Positions 20,636-23,226 of a stretch of 23,226 bases of DNA are shown piece by piece. Source of the stretch: JAWWBS01 sp033720815 (GTDB lineage Bacteria; Pseudomonadota; Gammaproteobacteria; Natronospirales; JAJUFS01); NCBI GenBank assembly GCA_033720815.1, contig JAWWBT010000019.1, positions 1 to 23,226 on the forward strand. The letters are read 5' to 3'. The position numbers and the translations under genes were made by a program. Within the stretch, counting starts at the first letter, position 1, and each line of letters begins with the position of its first letter. The notes beneath the pieces are model-generated. The model was given only the letters and a program-made list of their open reading frames with translations. It was not told the origin of the DNA and did not search any database.

Positions 20636-21880
20636 ATGGAGTGGCCTGCGGGCGTCAGGGTCTACCAGGTTGGCGGCGCCGTGCGTGATCGCCTGCTCGG
20701 TATCGAGCCGAAGGAAATCGATTACGTCGTTGTGGGCGCAACGCCAGGCGACCTGGAGCAGCGCGGCTTTACGGCGGTCGGCAAGGATTTCCCGGTCTTC
20801 CTGCATCCCCAGACGAAATCGGAATATGCACTCGCTCGCACCGAGCGGAAATCCGGGCACGGCTACAAGGGTTTCAGCTTTCATTCTGCGCCGGAAATCA
20901 CCATCGAGCAGGACCTCGAGCGCCGCGACCTCACCATTAACGCCATCGCCGAAGACATGGATGGGAACCTGGTCGATCCTTACGGTGGCGTGAACGACCT
21001 TGAGCAGCGCATCCTGCGTCATGTTTCTCCCGCCTTCGTGGAAGACCCGTTGCGGGTCTTGCGCGTCGCCAAGTTTGCCGCCCGCCTGAAACCGTTCAGT
21101 TTCAGCATCGCGCCCGAAACCCTCGAGTTGATGCGTGAACTCGTCGAGTCCGGCGAACTCGAGCACCTCGTACCGGAACGGGTATGGGCGGAAACGCGCG
21201 AAGCCTTGCTTTGCGACGCACCCCAGGAATATTTCCGCGTATTGCGTGACTGTGGCGCGATGAAAGTGCTTTTCCCGGAACTCGATGCGTTGTTTGGCGT
21301 ACCGCAGCCGGAAAAGTGGCATCCGGAGATCGACACGGGCGTGCATACCCTGCTGGTCATGGAACAGGTTGCGAAGCTGACGGCATCGCTGCCTGCGCGT
21401 TACGCCGCGCTGGTGCATGACCTTGGCAAGGGCACGACGCCGAAAGTCACCTGGCCCAGCCATCGTGGTCACGAAGAACGTGGCGTGAAACTGGTCGAGC
21501 GCTTCAGCGAGCGACTGCGCGTACCGACCGAGTGCCGCGAAACGGCCATCGCCGTTTCCCGTTACCACACACATGTGCATCGCGCGAAAGAGATACGTCC
21601 GGAAACCTTCTTCAAGGTGCTCGAGAAAAGTGGCGCCTTGCGCAAGCCCGGACGACTACCGGACTTCCTGGATGCCTGCGAAGCGGATGCGAGAGGTCGT
21701 ACCGGCCTTGAAGACCAACCCTACCCGCAGGCAGGCCTGTTTCGAAGCGCGTTCGATGCCGCGACGAGTACAGGTACGGATGACATCGACATGGAGGGGC
21801 TTGAAGGCCCTGCCATCGGCAAGGCGCTGCGCGAAGCGCGGATCAACGCGATCGCCAGGGCTCTTGAAGGAAAACGATGA
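20636..21880 (+). CDS. cca: Multifunctional CCA tRNA nucleotidyltransferase / 2'3'-cyclic phosphodiesterase
   Basis: A 414-residue enzyme that builds and repairs the 3' CCA end of tRNA. The nucleotidyltransferase motif is GGAVRDRLLGIEPKEIDYVVVG; the metal-binding pair is Glu27-x-Asp29 where E. coli has Asp21-x-Asp23. RRDLTINAIAED and DPLRVLRVAKFAAR (template-like ERVW follows at about 181) are typical. The C-terminal HD domain carries ALVHDLGKG with His261-Asp262, so phosphohydrolase activity is expected. The length fits E. coli Cca (412). The N terminus has about 7 extra residues before VYQVGGAV compared with E. coli. It follows the NDUFA9-like gene by 4 bases and is likely translated by coupling. 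Confidence 0.97.
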   Translation: MEWPAGVRVYQVGGAVRDRLLGIEPKEIDYVVVGATPGDLEQRGFTAVGKDFPVFLHPQTKSEYALARTERKSGHGYKGFSFHSAPEITIEQDLERRDLTINAIAEDMDGNLVDPYGGVNDLEQRILRHVSPAFVEDPLRVLRVAKFAARLKPFSFSIAPETLELMRELVESGELEHLVPERVWAETREALLCDAPQEYFRVLRDCGAMKVLFPELDALFGVPQPEKWHPEIDTGVHTLLVMEQVAKLTASLPARYAALVHDLGKGTTPKVTWPSHRGHEERGVKLVERFSERLRVPTECRETAIAVSRYHTHVHRAKEIRPETFFKVLEKSGALRKPGRLPDFLDACEADARGRTGLEDQPYPQAGLFRSAFDAATSTGTDDIDMEGLEGPAIGKALREARINAIARALEGKR

Positions 21881-21926
21881 ATTCCATGGCTAGAATCAGG
21901 GGGATTTTCGCTTGAGGGATTCAACC

Positions 21927-22538
21927 ATGCGTTACCTGTTTCTTGCCGGGCTGCTGCTCGCGGCAATGCCTGTCGCGGCAGAGCCACTGAATTACGATTA
22001 CATCTACCTTTCCAGTGGTCGCATCGAGCCCGAGCAGGGCGAATCACGCAACGCATCGGCGTTCGGTGCCTTCTACAGTTTCGCCAACAACTTCCACGGT
22101 TTCATCGGCGTCGATGATGGCGGCGCGTATGCGGCAAGCGCACCGGCCGATGCGGATATCCGCAACTGGCGTATCGGTGCAGGTGGACATTTCCTCGTCA
22201 GCGAGAATGTCATGCTGGCGCCCGCAGCCGCGCTGCTTCGGGGAACGGTTGAATACAGGGCATGCATACCCCTGGGCCCGAACCTTCCGGCCTGCTCATG
22301 GACCGACATGGAAGCGTCAGATACGGGTTATGTGGTCCAGCTTGATGCCCGCTGGAATTTCGCAGAACGCTGGGAAGTGATCGGCGGGCTGCATCGCTCG
22401 GAGCTGTTCGAGGAATCCGAGACCGAAATCGTCGCCGGGATACTCTGGCACCCCACCGACTGGCTGGCACTGGGCGCGATGGCAAAGGACCGCGACACCT
22501 CGAGCATCGCCGAACTTACCGGTCGCTGGTACTTCTGA
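21927..22538 (+). CDS. Outer-membrane beta-barrel protein, unknown function
   Basis: A 203-residue exported protein with signal peptide MRYLFLAGLLLAAMPVAA. The mature part alternates hydrophobic and polar residues in about eight strands with aromatic girdles (YDYIYLSSGRIEP, FGAFYSFANNFHGFIGV, VVQLDARWNF) and ends in the C-terminal Phe typical of outer-membrane barrels (ELTGRWYF). Two Cys around residues 115-125 (CIPLGPNLPAC) may bridge a loop. GAGGGA precedes the ATG at 21927; a TTG at 21912 is an unlikely alternative. It is 46 bases after cca on the same strand. Function and ligand are unknown. Confidence 0.85.
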   Translation: MRYLFLAGLLLAAMPVAAEPLNYDYIYLSSGRIEPEQGESRNASAFGAFYSFANNFHGFIGVDDGGAYAASAPADADIRNWRIGAGGHFLVSENVMLAPAAALLRGTVEYRACIPLGPNLPACSWTDMEASDTGYVVQLDARWNFAERWEVIGGLHRSELFEESETEIVAGILWHPTDWLALGAMAKDRDTSSIAELTGRWYF

Positions 22539-22547
22539 TCCCCGCCC

Positions 22548-23226
22548 TTACGCGAACCACGCGAAAAGAATTACACCGAGCCCGACGCGATAGATGACGA
22601 ACGGCAGCATGCCGACCTTCGGCAACCACTTCAGGAAGAAGTGAATGCAGCTGTAGGCCGCCATGAATGACAGCAGTGCCCCGCTGAACAGGCTGCCCCA
22701 GGCCACTGACTGCTGGGCCTGTACCAGCTTCACCGTTTCCAGCCCACCCGCAAGAATGATCACCGGAATAGACAGCAGGAACGAGAAACGCGCTGCCGCC
22801 ACACGGTCCAGCCCCATTAACAGGCCTGCCGTCATCGTGATACCGGAACGCGAGGTACCGGGGATCAACGCGAGCGCCTGCGCAACACCAATGACAAGGA
22901 TATCGATCCAGCGCAGCTGGTGTTCGTTGCGACCGGTTGCGCCGTGACGATCAGCCACCCACAGCAACAGGCCAAAAACGATTGTCGTCGTGGCAATGAC
23001 CAGCGCAGATCGCAGGTTGGCCTCGATGAAATCCGCGAACAGCAGTCCCGCAAGACCCACGGGGATGGTGCCGAGCACGATGGCCCAGGCAAGCCGGGCA
23101 TCGCCCTCGACGCGACGTGTTTTCAGGCTGCGCAACCCGGCAACAGTCACGTTCGCGATATCACGACGAAAATACAGCATCACGGCGGCGAGGCTGCCCA
23201 CATGCACGGCAACATCGAAGGCAAGC
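22548..23226 (-). CDS. uppP: Undecaprenyl-diphosphatase UppP/BacA (5' end outside window)
   Basis: The C-terminal 226 residues or so of an integral membrane phosphatase that recycles undecaprenyl pyrophosphate for peptidoglycan synthesis; loss increases bacitracin sensitivity. The frame is open to the right edge, where LAFDVAVHVGSLAAVM matches the family around residue 45, so about 40-45 residues including the first catalytic motif (GLTEFLPISSSGH) lie outside. The second motif, ALIPGTSRSGITMTAGLLMG, is complete, and several membrane helices follow. A GTG at 23207 could be mistaken for the start but is internal. Convergent with the outer-membrane protein gene, 9 bases apart. Confidence 0.95.
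   Translation of the reverse strand, partial: LAFDVAVHVGSLAAVMLYFRRDIANVTVAGLRSLKTRRVEGDARLAWAIVLGTIPVGLAGLLFADFIEANLRSALVIATTTIVFGLLLWVADRHGATGRNEHQLRWIDILVIGVAQALALIPGTSRSGITMTAGLLMGLDRVAAARFSFLLSIPVIILAGGLETVKLVQAQQSVAWGSLFSGALLSFMAAYSCIHFFLKWLPKVGMLPFVIYRVGLGVILFAWFA

Overview
The window looks like chromosomal DNA of a GC-rich gammaproteobacterium, perhaps near the Xanthomonadales/Chromatiales. Supporting evidence is the split adenosylcobalamin-dependent ribonucleotide reductase (nrdJa/nrdJb), an NDUFA9-like gene directly followed by a bacterial-type cca, a DegQ-type protease, UppP and several secreted enzymes. Genus is not determinable from what I can see.

Layout. (1) 1-4149, minus strand, visibly lower GC than the rest: an accessory cassette of a reverse transcriptase (RT, 552 aa), a stand-alone family A DNA polymerase (520 aa, overlapping the RT by ATGA) and a third gene of unknown family that runs off the left edge. 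A 19-bp hairpin lies between the polymerase and the third gene. (2) 4220-7635, minus strand: nrdJb and nrdJa, separated by a 566-bp spacer full of palindromic repeats. Upstream of nrdJa lie two NrdR-box-like palindromes, a perfect DnaA box and a candidate promoter. (3) 8122-10118, minus: an operon of a secreted alpha/beta hydrolase and a secreted Ig-like-domain protein. (4) 10483-12597, plus: a beta-propeller-like lipoprotein. (5) 12733-13182: a small heat-shock protein behind a sigma-32-type promoter. (6) 13510-14874: a DegQ-like periplasmic protease. (7) 15234-16523: a secreted subtilisin with a TTG start. (8) 16640-18345, minus: a cytochrome b5-like protein overlapping a ferric-reductase-type flavocytochrome. 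(9) 18446-19228, minus: a TSUP permease. (10) 19633-22538, plus: NDUFA9-like protein, cca and an outer-membrane barrel protein. (11) 22548 to the right edge, minus: uppP, 5' end cut off.

The most interesting part is the RT-DNA polymerase-unknown cassette. The RT has an intact YMDD centre and an alpha-helical C-terminal extension of the kind seen in Abi/UG defence RTs. The partner polymerase keeps the two metal-binding Asp of Pol I but has lost the 5' nuclease, has a degenerate proofreading region and carries unusual active-site substitutions. The pair could make cDNA and then a second strand, plausibly for anti-phage defence; that is inference. The cassette starts immediately after the U-tract of the nrdJb terminator, so its expression may depend on readthrough from the nucleotide-reductase operon.

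The rest is mainly housekeeping and envelope functions: dNTP synthesis, periplasmic protein quality control, secreted hydrolases, membrane electron transfer, tRNA maturation and undecaprenyl phosphate recycling. I found no tRNA, rRNA, CRISPR array, integrase or insertion sequence.
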